From assembly GCA_003693705.1 (NCBI GenBank), contig RBZT01000791.1:1-34904 (forward strand): 34,904 bases of DNA, written 5' to 3'. Under the pieces are notes generated by a model. The model worked only from the letters and a program-made list of their open reading frames with translations. It was not told where the DNA came from and did not search any database. Numbering within the stretch: the first letter of the stretch is position 1; every line of letters starts with the position of its first letter. Source of the DNA: Polymyxa betae (Eukaryota > Endomyxa > Phytomyxea > Plasmodiophorida > Plasmodiophoridae). Both the position numbers and the translations under genes were made by a program. Below are positions 1-11,189 of this stretch, piece by piece.

Positions 1-1
1 G

Positions 2-568
2 ATGCCGGTTTATATTAACGCCAGCTTGAACGCAAGTCAAAACATGGAGGCCGGTAATGGCAACGCCAATGAACATGATCGTGAACCATCCGACAATGCA
101 ATAGCCTGCCATTCGAGCGATGCAGTGGCTTGCCCAGGTTTCGCTTACAAAATGAGCAGAGGCATTAAGTCAGTAACTGATTTATGGAGAGAGTGGAGTT
201 CCGGACTCGCCTGTCAACCAGCAATTCGCGATTTGGAGCAAAGATGGGGATCGGAGTGGTGCAATGGCAACGAGAGGCGATTCTTCAATCGGAGGAAACG
301 CATAATCGACGAAATAGTTCGCAGAGCACGAGAAATGGATGGTGGCGACACCTGCGAGAACTGCATAATCGCTGCAACTTGCCTGGAGCAGGAGCGTATC
401 ATAAAACAGAGGTCTCTTGATTGGCTCTTCAAAACATATAGCTTAATAAATGTTGACCCAGCTTATGCTTACTATCGAAATATAGATAGTGCGAAAATGC
501 AATTCATTAGGACGTTCAGGAACCGTTTGAGGAGCCGTTTGCAAACAATACAGTACTATGGAAGTTAG
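2..568 (+). CDS. GCR1_C-domain DNA-binding protein, 3' part
   Basis: An open frame runs from the window edge to TAG at 566-568 and gives about 188 residues. The real 5' end is probably outside the window, so the ATG at 2 need not be the start. Residues about 49-112 match the fungal GCR1_C DNA-binding domain: the signature SVTDLWREW, then LEQRWGSEW and FFNRRKRIIDEI, with the spaced tryptophans and basic run typical of the family. The domain is named after yeast Gcr1, an activator of glycolytic genes. It also occurs at the C-terminus of Crypton tyrosine-recombinase transposons and in repeated fungal genes of unknown role. The tail CENCIIAATCLEQERI is a short Cys-containing helix. No recombinase catalytic region is visible because upstream sequence is missing. 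Domain call good; host gene versus mobile element unresolved. Confidence 0.65.
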   Translation: MPVYINASLNASQNMEAGNGNANEHDREPSDNAIACHSSDAVACPGFAYKMSRGIKSVTDLWREWSSGLACQPAIRDLEQRWGSEWCNGNERRFFNRRKRIIDEIVRRAREMDGGDTCENCIIAATCLEQERIIKQRSLDWLFKTYSLINVDPAYAYYRNIDSAKMQFIRTFRNRLRSRLQTIQYYGS

Positions 569-2080
569 CAATCTGGAAGTCGCATCTATCCCACGACTTG
601 TATGGAGGCTTCAATACCGAAACCGATTGCTCCCAGTTCCAGTATCACGAGTCGAAAAAGCACCTTGTGCCGTTGCGCGCACTTTTTTTTGGAAGTAGTT
701 ATTGGAGCCTGGTCCAAAAACAGCGTGGGACCTGGGTCCGGGACCCATAGTATCGAGGGGGTGATAACTGCGGTTATTTAGGTCGCAGCCCTGTCCCCAC
801 TGGGGACCAACCAGGACCTACCGGGACCCACGCTCCTTTTAATTACTGTTCTATCATCTTGGTTATCATAGGCCGAAGCCGCCCTGACGGCCGCATAGCG
901 ACGATTTTCCAGGCGCGTTGCTCTAAAAAGCTGGCAGCTGGTGCGATGGATCGTAATCGGCGCAATCCGCAAGCAAACAACGACGCCTTGTAGCAGCAGC
1001 ATCATCGGCCTCCTTGGAAGCCTTGATACCAGTCGCTAAGAGGCGCTGTTGTGCAGATTATGATGAATGATACTGATATGAATCATTGCACTTAATGGCA
1101 ATGAACGACTCGAGCTGTGTGTTGTCTAAGCAACTCGAGACCATCATGACCAAGTCGCATGAGTGCCATTACCGATTCTTATCGCAGAAGAGAACGGTTG
1201 CAATACATGCCTGCGGTCGTTAATGGTGGCATTAGGAATGCCCAGCCCTCTCAAGGAAATTGTCACAGATACCTCAAAGCACAAATGACAATGGAATCAC
1301 CAAAATCGATGTGGTGAAACCACTCAAAATTATCAATCTCGTGTAGCTGTAGGACGTTCGACAGAGTAATGTTGATGCCGCCTTTTGAGGAAGGCCATTC
1401 GGGAAAGCTATCGCGACCGGAAGCTTTGCTCAGGCGGGAATACGACCTGGAGGATGTTGTAAACTTTTCTTGACCAACGTCATCGGCGAATTCGGCCACG
1501 ATCTGCAGTTCGAATCAGCGGGTTAGTTCATTCTTCGAAGCGTTTCTCAAGCTCGTCCAACATCCTCCGTGCCCAGAGAAGCATTCCTGCATAGCTCGAT
1601 TGCACGGCCTGCTCGGACATCGTGAGCAGATGATGTCGCGTTCGGCAAAAAGTCGGATGGAGGGCAATTTGATAGTGTTGCTATATGAAATTGTGAATGT
1701 GGCAAAACCGATTGAAATCCATCGGCCATACAAGCTTGGGCTGCAAGAATGAACCGATTTACCGTATCGATGCTGACATTGGCAATGTATAAAATCAGGC
1801 ATTTTGAAATCGTTTTTCTGTCTCTCAATAGGCGGTGAATTGAATAACCGCGTCGTTTTAAAGATTCAAGCCAAATTGCTGTGCAAAAGATACAATTTGA
1901 AACTACAAACCACTCAAGCACTGATTAGCTGGCTAGGCTGTTCTCCATCTAAAAGTTTCTATGCAACAGCAACAGCTAGTGATTAGGGGGTTCTAAAAGT
2001 AAATCCATTCTTTATAAGCAACGAAATTAGATCATAAGACGATTGTTAACAAGGAGAAAAATCAATCATAAAAAAAACGG
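569..2080. other. 1.5-kb region without a confident gene
   Basis: No model here survives a splice check. Weak hints are: a plus-strand frame starting with ATG at about 1099 (begins MNDSSCVLSK, 40 codons, then stop); a minus-strand frame at about 1517-1609 (begins MSEQAVQSSYAGMLLWARR) rich in helix-forming residues; and, just downstream of it on the minus strand, a branch-point-plus-acceptor signature (GAACTAAC...CTGCAG) followed by a frame starting IVAEFADDVG. These could be exons of a minus-strand gene, but I could not join them in phase. The foldback at 709-843 is listed separately. Confidence 0.4.
709..843. repeat. GC-rich foldback, MITE-like
   Basis: The outer arms are imperfect inverted repeats. 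AACAGCGTGGGACCTGGGTC near 719-738 matches the reverse complement of the right end near 812-840, with the shared core AGCGTGGG. Inside are two short near-perfect palindromes, GGGTCC-G-GGACCC at 734-746 and GTCCCC-ACT-GGGGAC at 793-807. No open frame lies inside and no target-site duplication is obvious. It could be a small non-autonomous inverted-repeat element, or simply a hairpin between genes. Confidence 0.45.
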
Positions 2081-3127
2081 TTATTCGAAATGTGATGACT
2101 TTCGCTTGGCACCATTACGAGCAGAGAGATCATCAAGAACCTTATCGACGCTCTGCAGCAAATCGCCAACTGCCTGATGAGCGCCGCCAATCACATTGTC
2201 ATTATGCGCCGTGCAAAGATTCTCGAAATCCCAATCGTCCAGCATCTTTTTCATCCATTGCTTGAACTGCAACGGTGCATCAACGGTAGGATAGAGACCA
2301 ACCGTTGTCAACGTTGGATGGAATCCCAAGCCTTTCTTGTACAAGAACGATCCCGTCCATTTGGTGATGGTGTCGTCATTGAATACAGTCTTGCTCTCCT
2401 TGTGATAGACAAAAACGTTCGAGAAATGATTGTATAGTTCAGGCTTTGGATTGACAAATTCAGCTCCATCTGGATATCGAAGACTAAGACCACGTTCTTC
2501 CCCTAAAAAAACAGTTATATCCCGCATTTAGTTGTACGAATAGCTGACAATGCTGAAGAGTCTCAGGATTGCTAAAATCGCCTGCCCAGGGGATGTCTGG
2601 GAGCATACGCAGATGCCTAGGGCAACCATAGTATTTCGCTTGTGGATAAAGGTCATAGAACTTAGCGATTGCCCCAGTATGGAAAGGATGGGTCACTAAT
2701 AAGACATTTAGCATTATCGAAGAACGATAACAGGATGCATTCGTTTGACTTCAGCTGTGTTGGAAAAAGTGGCTCAATTTGCAAACGGATGAAAAGTGCA
2801 AAAGCAAACGTTTAAAGGCAATCTCAATCGAAACGAATGAACCTTACAGATGACGGAATCAATAAGGTTTCCGTTCTCGGTGATCGCGTCAATATCAGCT
2901 TTTTGTTCAGCAGAGACGTTCATAGCATCCAGGACGCAATACTTTCCATCCTGAAGGCGAGCCAGAGCCATGTGAGTCCCGATATTGTATGCATATCCCA
3001 GTCGAAAAGTCCCACGAAGATGATAGAACCCGTTTCCGATCTGGGTAAAATGCTTCAGGACGGGTCCGCCTTGGGCCATGACGGTTGCCACAGCGACGAG
3101 TAAAATCAAATGAACTTTCGCTTGCAT
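2081..3127 (-). CDS. Secreted metallo-hydrolase-like protein, copy A
   Basis: Three exons on the minus strand: 3127-2848, 2695-2549 and 2502-2081, giving 282 aa. Both junctions keep phase; the second intron (46 nt) has a GTCAGC donor. Residues 1-19 form a signal peptide (hydrophobic LILLVAVATVMA), so secretion is likely. The body contains FYHLRGTFRLGYAYNIGTHM, VLDAMNVSAEQKADID, THPFHTGAIAKFYDLYPQA, YYGCPRHLRMLP, PDGAEFVNPKPE and DWDFENLCTAHND. This resembles DUF4336-type proteins of the metallo-beta-lactamase superfamily. The classical HxHxDH zinc motif is replaced by HPFHTG, so hydrolase activity is not assured. It is the downstream member of a tandem pair with the gene at 3868-4848, with identical lengths for exons 1 and 2. 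The gene model is strong; the biochemical role is unknown. Confidence 0.85.
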
Positions 3128-3867
3128 TGCGGTTACTAAATAAGAATGATATTAAAGGGTTTCCCGATTCCTCTCGTGTCTCTCTCTACCCACGCAATGT
3201 CCTCATGCCGGCGATGCCGCATGCTTTCTGCGAGCGCCCAGTGGCGAAGTTCCAACAGAACTAACTACAGCACTGACTGCTACGAACATTTAGAACATGT
3301 TTAACCACGATGATGATAGTCTTGCCTCAACGGATAACAACCGAAAAGTAAGCGAGTGTTTTCTTGTTCAAGATAGAGAAATTGCTCCGTTCTCCCAGAT
3401 CAGCAACCTAACTACCTAAAGTTGACGATGGTGTCTTCAAGCTTCTTATGTGAAAACCATTGAAGCATTGATCCACTTGCAATCCAACAGGTGTGCTAAA
3501 GCGCTTCTACGGTGGGTGTATCTCGCGATACGATTATTGCTGATTGAAATAGATGGTAGACCTTGTAACCCGCAAAATGATTGTTGAATGGAACGTTAAA
3601 GCGGGTGCCGGACAGGAAATCCTGACCAAATCAAAATTCGAACCTGTAAACCCCACGTACTACGACGAAATAATGCAACTTTAATCGAAAATTAGATATC
3701 CTCAACATGATTGCTCGACATATTTCCGGAAGTCGTTTATCATCCACTAGGTTAAAACTATTTCTTCTGCGTTGCTAGAAATACCCGTTTAAACGAATAA
3801 GAAAGCACCTGCCGTATAAAGAGAAAGCCCCAGGAAATGGTGCTTCATAATGAAGTAGAAGCGCGTC
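3128..3867. other. Spacer between tandem paralogs
   Basis: This 740-bp stretch holds the 3' flank of copy B and the 5' flank of copy A. No coding frame or repeat stands out. It is presumably the promoter of copy A together with the terminator region of copy B. Confidence 0.5.
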
Positions 3868-4848
3868 TTACTTAGCGGCGTTACGAGCAGAGAGCTCATC
3901 GAGCTCTTTTTCGGTTCTGTGCAGCAAATCGGCCACAGCCTGATGAGCGCCGCCTATCAGATTAGAGTTATGCGCCGTGCATAAGTTCTCGAAGTCCCAA
4001 TCATCCAGCATCTTCTTCATCCATTGTTTGAATTGCAACGGTGCACTAGCAGTCGGATAGAGACCAACTGACTTCATCGAAGGATGGAAATGCAAACCGG
4101 TTCTGATGAGACACCCTGACCACTTCGAGATACAGTCATCATTGAATACGGTCTTGCTCTCTTTGTGGTAAGCGAACACATTGGTGAAATGATTATAGGA
4201 TTCAGGCTGCGGGTCGACAAATTCAGCTCCATCGGGAAAGCGAAGGCTGAGACCACGATCCTCCCCTGGAAATTCGAATGTCAGTAAAACAGAATATCAT
4301 GATTATGGATAACCGACATTTCTGGAGAACTGATTGATGTTGTAAGTCACCCGCCCAAGTGATATTGGGGAACATGCGAAGATGCCGAGGGCAACCATAA
4401 AAGTTCGCTTGTGGATAGAAGTTATAAAATTGAGTAATCGCTCCAGTGTGAAACGGGTGAGTAACTGACAATGGTTTAGCAAACAAATTGGGCAAATTAT
4501 GAGGATTTAGATAGGTTCAAGAAAAACCTGAAAACTGAAAAATGTTTGCAAAAGATATCGTAACATACATATGACAGAATCAATGAGCTTTCCGCTTTCA
4601 GTGATCATATCAATATCAGCCTGTTGCTCGGGAGATAGCTTGACAGCATCTAGGACACAATATTTCCCGTCCAGAAGACGAACCAAAGCCATATGTGTCC
4701 CAATGTTGAACACATATCCAATACGGAAGGTGCCTCGAAGATGATAGAATCCTTCTCCAATCTTGACGAAATGCTTCGGAGCTGGTTCAGCCTTGGCCAT
4801 GGCCGCTATGACAACTGCAACCAAAATCCCCAGGATCAATTCACGCAT
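3868..4848 (-). CDS. Secreted metallo-hydrolase-like protein, copy B
   Basis: Three exons: 4848-4569, 4464-4318 and 4265-3868, giving 274 aa. Exons 1 and 2 are exactly 280 and 147 nt, as in copy A, and the intron phases are the same, so the pair arose by whole-gene tandem duplication. The signal peptide is residues 1-20 (LILGILVAVVIAAMAKA). Conserved blocks are FYHLRGTFRIGYVFNIGTHM, THPFHTGAITQFYNFYPQA, FYGCPRHLRMFPNITWAGD, PDGAEFVDPQPESYNHF and DWDFENLCTAHNS. The C-terminus is 8 residues shorter than copy A and ends LSARNAAK. The second intron again has a GTC donor (GTCGGT). Fold and secretion are well supported; substrate and catalysis are not. Confidence 0.85.
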
Positions 4849-5573
4849 TTTGATAGGATTCGAAAGGTTTCGCAGTCACATCCCGAGTGCCATTTCTCCA
4901 AAGAGTACAGGCTATAGCTGCCAGAATCTAAGTCTAAGTGAGATGAGATTCAGTAGGCTTCTCTGAACAACGCATCCAGTTTTCTCACAAGCCCATGTTC
5001 TTTTGTAATCTCGCTAAGAAAATTGTTGTTTGCGATGGGGCCACCAGAGACCTATTGGGATTAACTGGCGGATTCAGTGCCAGTATTAGGCTGGGCCGTA
5101 TTCCTGATACATACAGATCTTGTTCCCTGTAGTAGCAAATTCCGGTATCGCTCCTGCATCTGGCTGTTCCTGGTTTAGCTGAATGGATACAGGCGATAGC
5201 GACTAGGTAGCCTTGTATATCGTCGGAAGACATCTGGCAGAGTCTCATCCTGGACGAATGTGTGTCGAATGATTCCAGCCTCATTACCCATCATTAGAGC
5301 ATTTCTTGATTAGTGAATGAGAGGTATCATAAACCACAGTGGCTCACTTGATTAGAGAATGAGAGGTATCATAAACCACAGTGGCTCTGTGTCATGAGAC
5401 ATTATAGCTCTGGTAGCTTTCACACACTTTTAGTTAAACACCAACAGCTTGCGAAATCATTCTGTCTCTCTTCGTCTTTCGCTTGGTTTTGGAGATTGAC
5501 TTGAGAAGGTCTGACCCAGCGTCGATCGAAAAGCCTGTCTTCTGCTTCGAATAGTTTCGCTCTTCGTGTTTCC
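4849..5573. promoter_or_regulatory. Divergent intergenic region, copy B / CBM18 gene
   Basis: This 725-bp region separates the start of the minus-strand copy B gene (4848) from the start of the plus-strand CBM18 gene (5574), so it must hold both promoters. It contains the 42-bp duplication at 5305-5387. A minus-strand 99-codon open frame at 4985-5284 has no recognisable motif and I do not call it a gene. Confidence 0.5.
5305..5387. repeat. Tandem duplication, two 41-nt copies
   Basis: Copies at 5305-5345 and 5347-5387 are separated by one base and differ at one position (GATTAGTGAA against GATTAGAGAA). The shared core includes GAGAGGTATCATAAACCACA. They lie about 190 nt upstream of the CBM18 start codon and 460 nt upstream of the copy B start codon, on its other side. 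The near identity means a recent duplication or a conserved cis element. Confidence 0.85.
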
Positions 5574-6580
5574 ATGTTGACAACTCTCTGCTTTCTTGGT
5601 ATATTGCTAGGAATCCCCCTGACCAAAGCTCACGAGACTGTTTATACTGTTCCAGTTAAGTTCTACCTCGCGTATTGCTTCTATATTGTTGATTTTCCTA
5701 TTGCAGTGCTCTTCAAATTACTATAGTCTGAATGGCAAATGTGGAGACGCTGATCATGCATTCATGAGATGCCCGAAAGGCTTTTGGTGTAGCCAGTATG
5801 GATTGTAAGAAACGATTCTTCTTAAATCGTTGATTCTTTTCATCCACTTTGTTGCTACAATACAGTCTTGTCGTGCAATAACACTAAATTCAGCTGTGGC
5901 ACTACATTAGAATATCGGCAGAACGCCATTTGCGCTCGTGAGCATCGCGACGATCCAGAAGACGGTGAAATTGAGGTGAGAGCTGTTAAGCACAATATAT
6001 AGATTCTCAATTTTGTTGCTAGTATCGCTTTGCCTCTGATGATAAGGTCAACTAGATGCCGACTATTATAAAGCCTCTAAGTATGTCTTTTCAGCCCGAG
6101 GATTTTCTCTGTGCGGATGATACTGAAGCGGTATCTGAGTTGTTTCTCCAACGCTTGCTTGTGCTTAAACTAGAATCAGCAAATGTACGATGAAGGGAAG
6201 AGCAACCATAATGTCGAACGAACTCTTGAGGTAAACAAACCACTAAGGTATTGTTGTAGTGTCGCAGCAGTAAATTTCATCGTTGGGGAAAGTGTGGGAC
6301 CCCCGCTCATGGCAATTTTCGTTGTCGATTCGGAGAATGGTGCAATCAGTTTGGATTGTATGTTTAACAAAAGCAATTGGCGTCTTTAGGAACATCTTTG
6401 AAACATGGCCTCAGCTGTGGAAAATATCGGCCTGATGTTGTGAATGCATTATGCCCGCGGGAGAATCGCCCAAATCCTGAGAAGATCAATGTAAACTTCG
6501 GGAAATCATCTATTCGCACGCTGATTCTATTTTTTTAGTTCGAATTTGCTCCAGATGATGACGTAAGGAACCCGCTTTAA
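5574..6580 (+). CDS. Secreted protein with two CBM18 (hevein) chitin-binding modules
   Basis: Seven exons: 5574-5654, 5707-5804, 5894-5975, 6095-6184, 6260-6357, 6415-6490 and 6539-6580, giving 188 aa with every phase consistent. Residues 1-19 are a signal peptide (MLTTLCFLGILLGIPLTKA). Module 1 (about 28-78) has NGKCGDADHAFMRCPKGFWC, SQYGFCGTTLEY and AIC. Module 2 (about 118-170) has WGKCGTPAHGNFRC, FGEWCNQFGFCGKYRP and ALC. The SQYGFCG motif carries the serine and aromatics that bind GlcNAc in hevein domains; one Cys of the usual CC pair is Trp in both. Each module is encoded by a 98-nt exon followed by an 82- or 76-nt exon with an intron at the same place, so the module duplicated with its intron. 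No catalytic domain is present. Likely role: binding chitin outside the cell. The 3' splice site of each module's internal intron is the second AG (CAG before CTGTGG), not the first; only that choice restores FCG. Confidence 0.88.
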
Positions 6581-6829
6581 ATATCTTGTCCAACCATTCA
6601 TTCAATCCACTAGCCCAAATTCACCTAAACCATTTGACCCACTAATGCTGTTCGCAACACTCTATCGGCCCCAGATAAACAATCAAAACAAGTTATCAAT
6701 AAACCTTATTCGTATTGTTCCGCCTGCAGAATGTGTCTACAAACACTTCATGTTGAATGTCGCTATAAACTTCATCGCTCTCCAAGACTTCGAAAAAATG
6801 TGCGACACTTTTTGAAGTGATGTTTGTTG

Positions 6830-7991
<1,162 letters not shown>

Positions 7992-8524
7992 AGTGTTCCG
8001 ATTTGTTGGTACCTCTGCCCGGTGCATGTCAAGTCTAGTAATTGATATAATGTTTGCACGTTTCATAAACAGTTTATTAGCATTCGTTGAATTGAAGGTT
8101 AAACCGCTCCCAACTCAAAGTGTTGAAATACCATCTCTTCTGTGGTTATAAAGTAGGGATACTATAACCTAACCTGGCTGGGAATCAACGAGGAGAGACT
8201 GCGCTTCTAACGAGTATTGATGCTGCTTTGAGAAATTGCAGGCCGAGACATTGCAAAGTTGGGGCCGAAGTCTATCTTATGAAAGAAAGATGAAAGGATT
8301 GAGTTTCAATCTGTATGGGAGTATTGAACTTGCTGCTCGATGTCATGAATAAAAAAATTCATTCGCCTAACTAATTGGAAACTAATGGTATCCGTTTTTG
8401 TAATATGGCTATAGGTAATCAAAGCTGGAGCATGCCTGAATCATCTCGTGATTGATTATAAATAGTTTCCGAATTCGTTTATAACATTTCATTGCTAGAC
8501 AAACAGACGTTGCTAGTACCAGTT
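7992..8524. other. Spacer between convergent genes
   Basis: The 3' ends of the phosphatase (+) and proline dehydrogenase (-) genes face each other across 533 bp. The sequence is AT-rich (for example AATAAAAAAATT near 8347). No coding frame or repeat was recognised. Confidence 0.5.
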
Positions 8525-11189
8525 TTACTTTCTGCCAAATGTAAACGCATTCTCAAGTCGGTTGCGAAGTTCTTCCACCATGAACCGACGCTCACGGGCG
8601 GTTCCGGTATTCACAACAGAGTTCTCTTCGGCACGTCGAAGCAAGTATGGCACGACTTTGCCAATTGGACCGAAAGGGACATCTACTAGCGGGTCAGCAC
8701 AAAAGAAATAGAAAACAAAAATGTTGTCTGACATTTGTAAGTAGGATAAGAGTTTGCTGCAAGAGTATTGGTCACATGATCGGCCATGCCAAGAAGCTGA
8801 GCAAACTTGACTCTGTCTTTCACGATAAGGCGCTGGTCCTAAACATTGGATTCAGATTTCCATGTCGGTTTTATATTGAATGCTCTAATTTACCATACGG
8901 CTGGTTACATACTGAATAGAATCGGCATTATGAGATGCCAGCATGAGATCGGCGTTATGGATTGACTAAGAGCAAAGTGAATGGAAGGTCTGTGAAGTGA
9001 TAGTCAACAATACATCGAAGAAAATGTTCACGCATTCGATAAGCATTGATGTCGTCGCTGAAACATCACGGTTGATAGGATCAGGGTAGCCAAGTTCGGC
9101 AGCGCGAGACCTCTCTTCAGTCATGTATGCTCCACGAACAAGTTTAGCTGAAAAACGATATTCTAAAAAGAATGGGATTAAGCGAAGCGAACAGTAATTT
9201 GAAGATAAACCGGAGTCCAATGCTATGCATAAGAATGAAACGGATTGAAGGTCAAGTTGAAGCAGCGAATTGTCAAAAAGAAGCCAAAAGCGAGAATACT
9301 TTCGCGTCCAGCTCGTGCGATATCCAGACGAAGGCGACGAGCACAATCAGTACGATAAGCTTGATATGTTCCCGAAACAATAGATTTCCCATCACGATTG
9401 TATTTTCGCTGAGCTACCAGTCAGTGGTTGATAGATATACTCATTGGCCCATGCCTGAAGTTCAGTTACGAGAAAATCGATAGCACCTTGCAGATACGTC
9501 TGTAGCAAGCAATTAACATCAGAATTTCGTGGAACAGCAAGCACGACAGAAACTTAAAGCAAAATATGCGAAGTTTTAGAAACTTTGCAAACAATTTTCG
9601 TTCCAAAACTGAGATAATTAAAGCATAGCACTTCTAAAGCTTACTTGCTCAGCATCGATAAGCAAATGGACGTTGGAGACCGACGCTTCTTTGGCAATGC
9701 AATCCAAGCGAGCTTGAAGTCGGGCAAGCTCAGTGAGCTGAGAATTGTTCAGATGTGGTAAAAATCTGCAAGACCAAAACACTTTGAGCTGCCACAATGA
9801 TTCACTTCGATTCAGTCGACATACGGGCCTGCACGAATATGCATTTCAGCGGGAATTAAATACGTGGTCCAGTCCAGATAGTCAATGACGCCATCACTGT
9901 TACAATCCAGCCTATTGGACAGTACTTAAATTTTTGGCCGAAAAGGAATGGCAACGGAAAGAATGAGATATTCTGAGAAATTCGAGCTCAAGAATCAAAG
10001 GCCAGGCGAGCACGATCCAAAGAAAATAAAGAAAAACAAACTGCGAAGGAAAATGGGTTGCAAAAAATCTTAATAGCAACACTGAGGCCCGTTGGTAAAG
10101 ATCTTCAACAATGCTGCTTTAACTAGCGCACCTTGGAAAGAATCTATCGGGATCGATACTGGAGCTGAGCCCTCGAACACCGGCAACGAATTCTTCTTTC
10201 GTAATCTTTCCAGATCCAGAGGTATTGAAAGCCTTAAACAGCTTTGAAGCCTAAGAGGCACTCTGAAATGAAGAACCCTTGCCGACATGAAAAAAACTCT
10301 AACCTTGTTCATTACTGACGTCGTTTTCAGTAATAATTCTGGGCTGCCCAATGCTGTTGCCTGACCAATGTCAGAGCTATCAATTACACAGAGCAGAAAA
10401 AAATGTGAGCAAGCCAACGAACTTATGGAGGTAGAAAATGTGTAAAGGGAGATCACGACGAAGCAGATTTTACCTTAACTGCAACCATACACTCATGTTT
10501 CTGAGCAGCTTTGATTGTCTTCAGAAAAGATTCCATGTTTTCATCCCATTCCCTATCAGAAGGCGGTTGTCCATCAACACCATCCTCAACTAGATACCAA
10601 TATTCAACTTAAAATTAGAGTAGCGAGGAGATTAGTCACCAGCGTAGTCTAGAATGCAGCGAACTCGCAGTTTTTTCAGATGATCAACGGTTGGAGTGAT
10701 GTCGATCGACGATTCGCCGGCCACAAATTGTTTGAACAACTGTGGAGAGGGAGATTCAATGGCAGCCCAACAGTGCAATGAATGTTTCCCGAAAACAAGC
10801 CACATAATAAGTACAAACCGCATGCACTTTAGTGCCGTTTCACAGCAAACCTTCGATTTTTTGAAAGAAAAAATACGCAAAGTGCACACAAGCTTGGGTG
10901 CAAGCTTATAGATAATCAAAGCGTATGCATTCGGAAAATCAAAGATGTAAACTTGATTCCTTACTGTTCTTTTGAGAACTGCATGAGTAAACTTGGGCCC
11001 AACAATCGATTCTGCCAGCTTCAAAGCACGCATTCCTCGTGAAGTCAGCCATGATTTGGAGCATAGCCATAGTACAAGGTAGGAACGAAGCAATGTCCTT
11101 GTAGGAACACCACCGAAAGCTGACGATGTCGGGACAACACCGAACGACCTGGCCCAGCGCCGACCACGGCCAGGTCCAAAGACGAACAT
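8525..11189 (-). CDS. Proline dehydrogenase with EF-hand pair (mitochondrial)
   Basis: Thirteen exons on the minus strand: 11189-10965, 10739-10640, 10589-10474, 10360-10304, 10250-10132, 9911-9825, 9765-9645, 9499-9470, 9408-9300, 9162-9032, 8965-8909, 8838-8733 and 8685-8525, giving 472 aa. It oxidises proline to pyrroline-5-carboxylate with FAD on the mitochondrial inner membrane. The Arg-rich, acid-free N-terminus (MFVFGPGRGRRWARSFGVV) looks like a transit peptide. Family blocks are LFKQFVAGES, VHLLIDAEQTYLQGAIDFL, SGTYQAYRTD, AKLVRGAYMTEERSRAAELG, MLASHNADS, FAQLLGMADHV, VPFGPIGKVVPYLLRRAEEN and TARERR. Two EF-hand loops are inserted at residues about 175-186 (NTSGSGKITKEE) and 208-219 (DCNSDGVIDYLD); both keep most calcium ligands, as in animal PRODH. 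Exon 8 is only 30 nt: its donor was chosen by phase, and about ten family-like residues (VTELQAWANE) fall in the next intron, so that junction is uncertain. Confidence 0.9.

Noticed and set aside
5805-6414. Apparent frameshift inside both CBM18 modules
   Set aside because: Using the nearest AG (5865 and 6390) shifts the frame by one base in both modules. Using the next AG (5893 and 6414) restores frame and the FCG motif in both, so the gene is intact.
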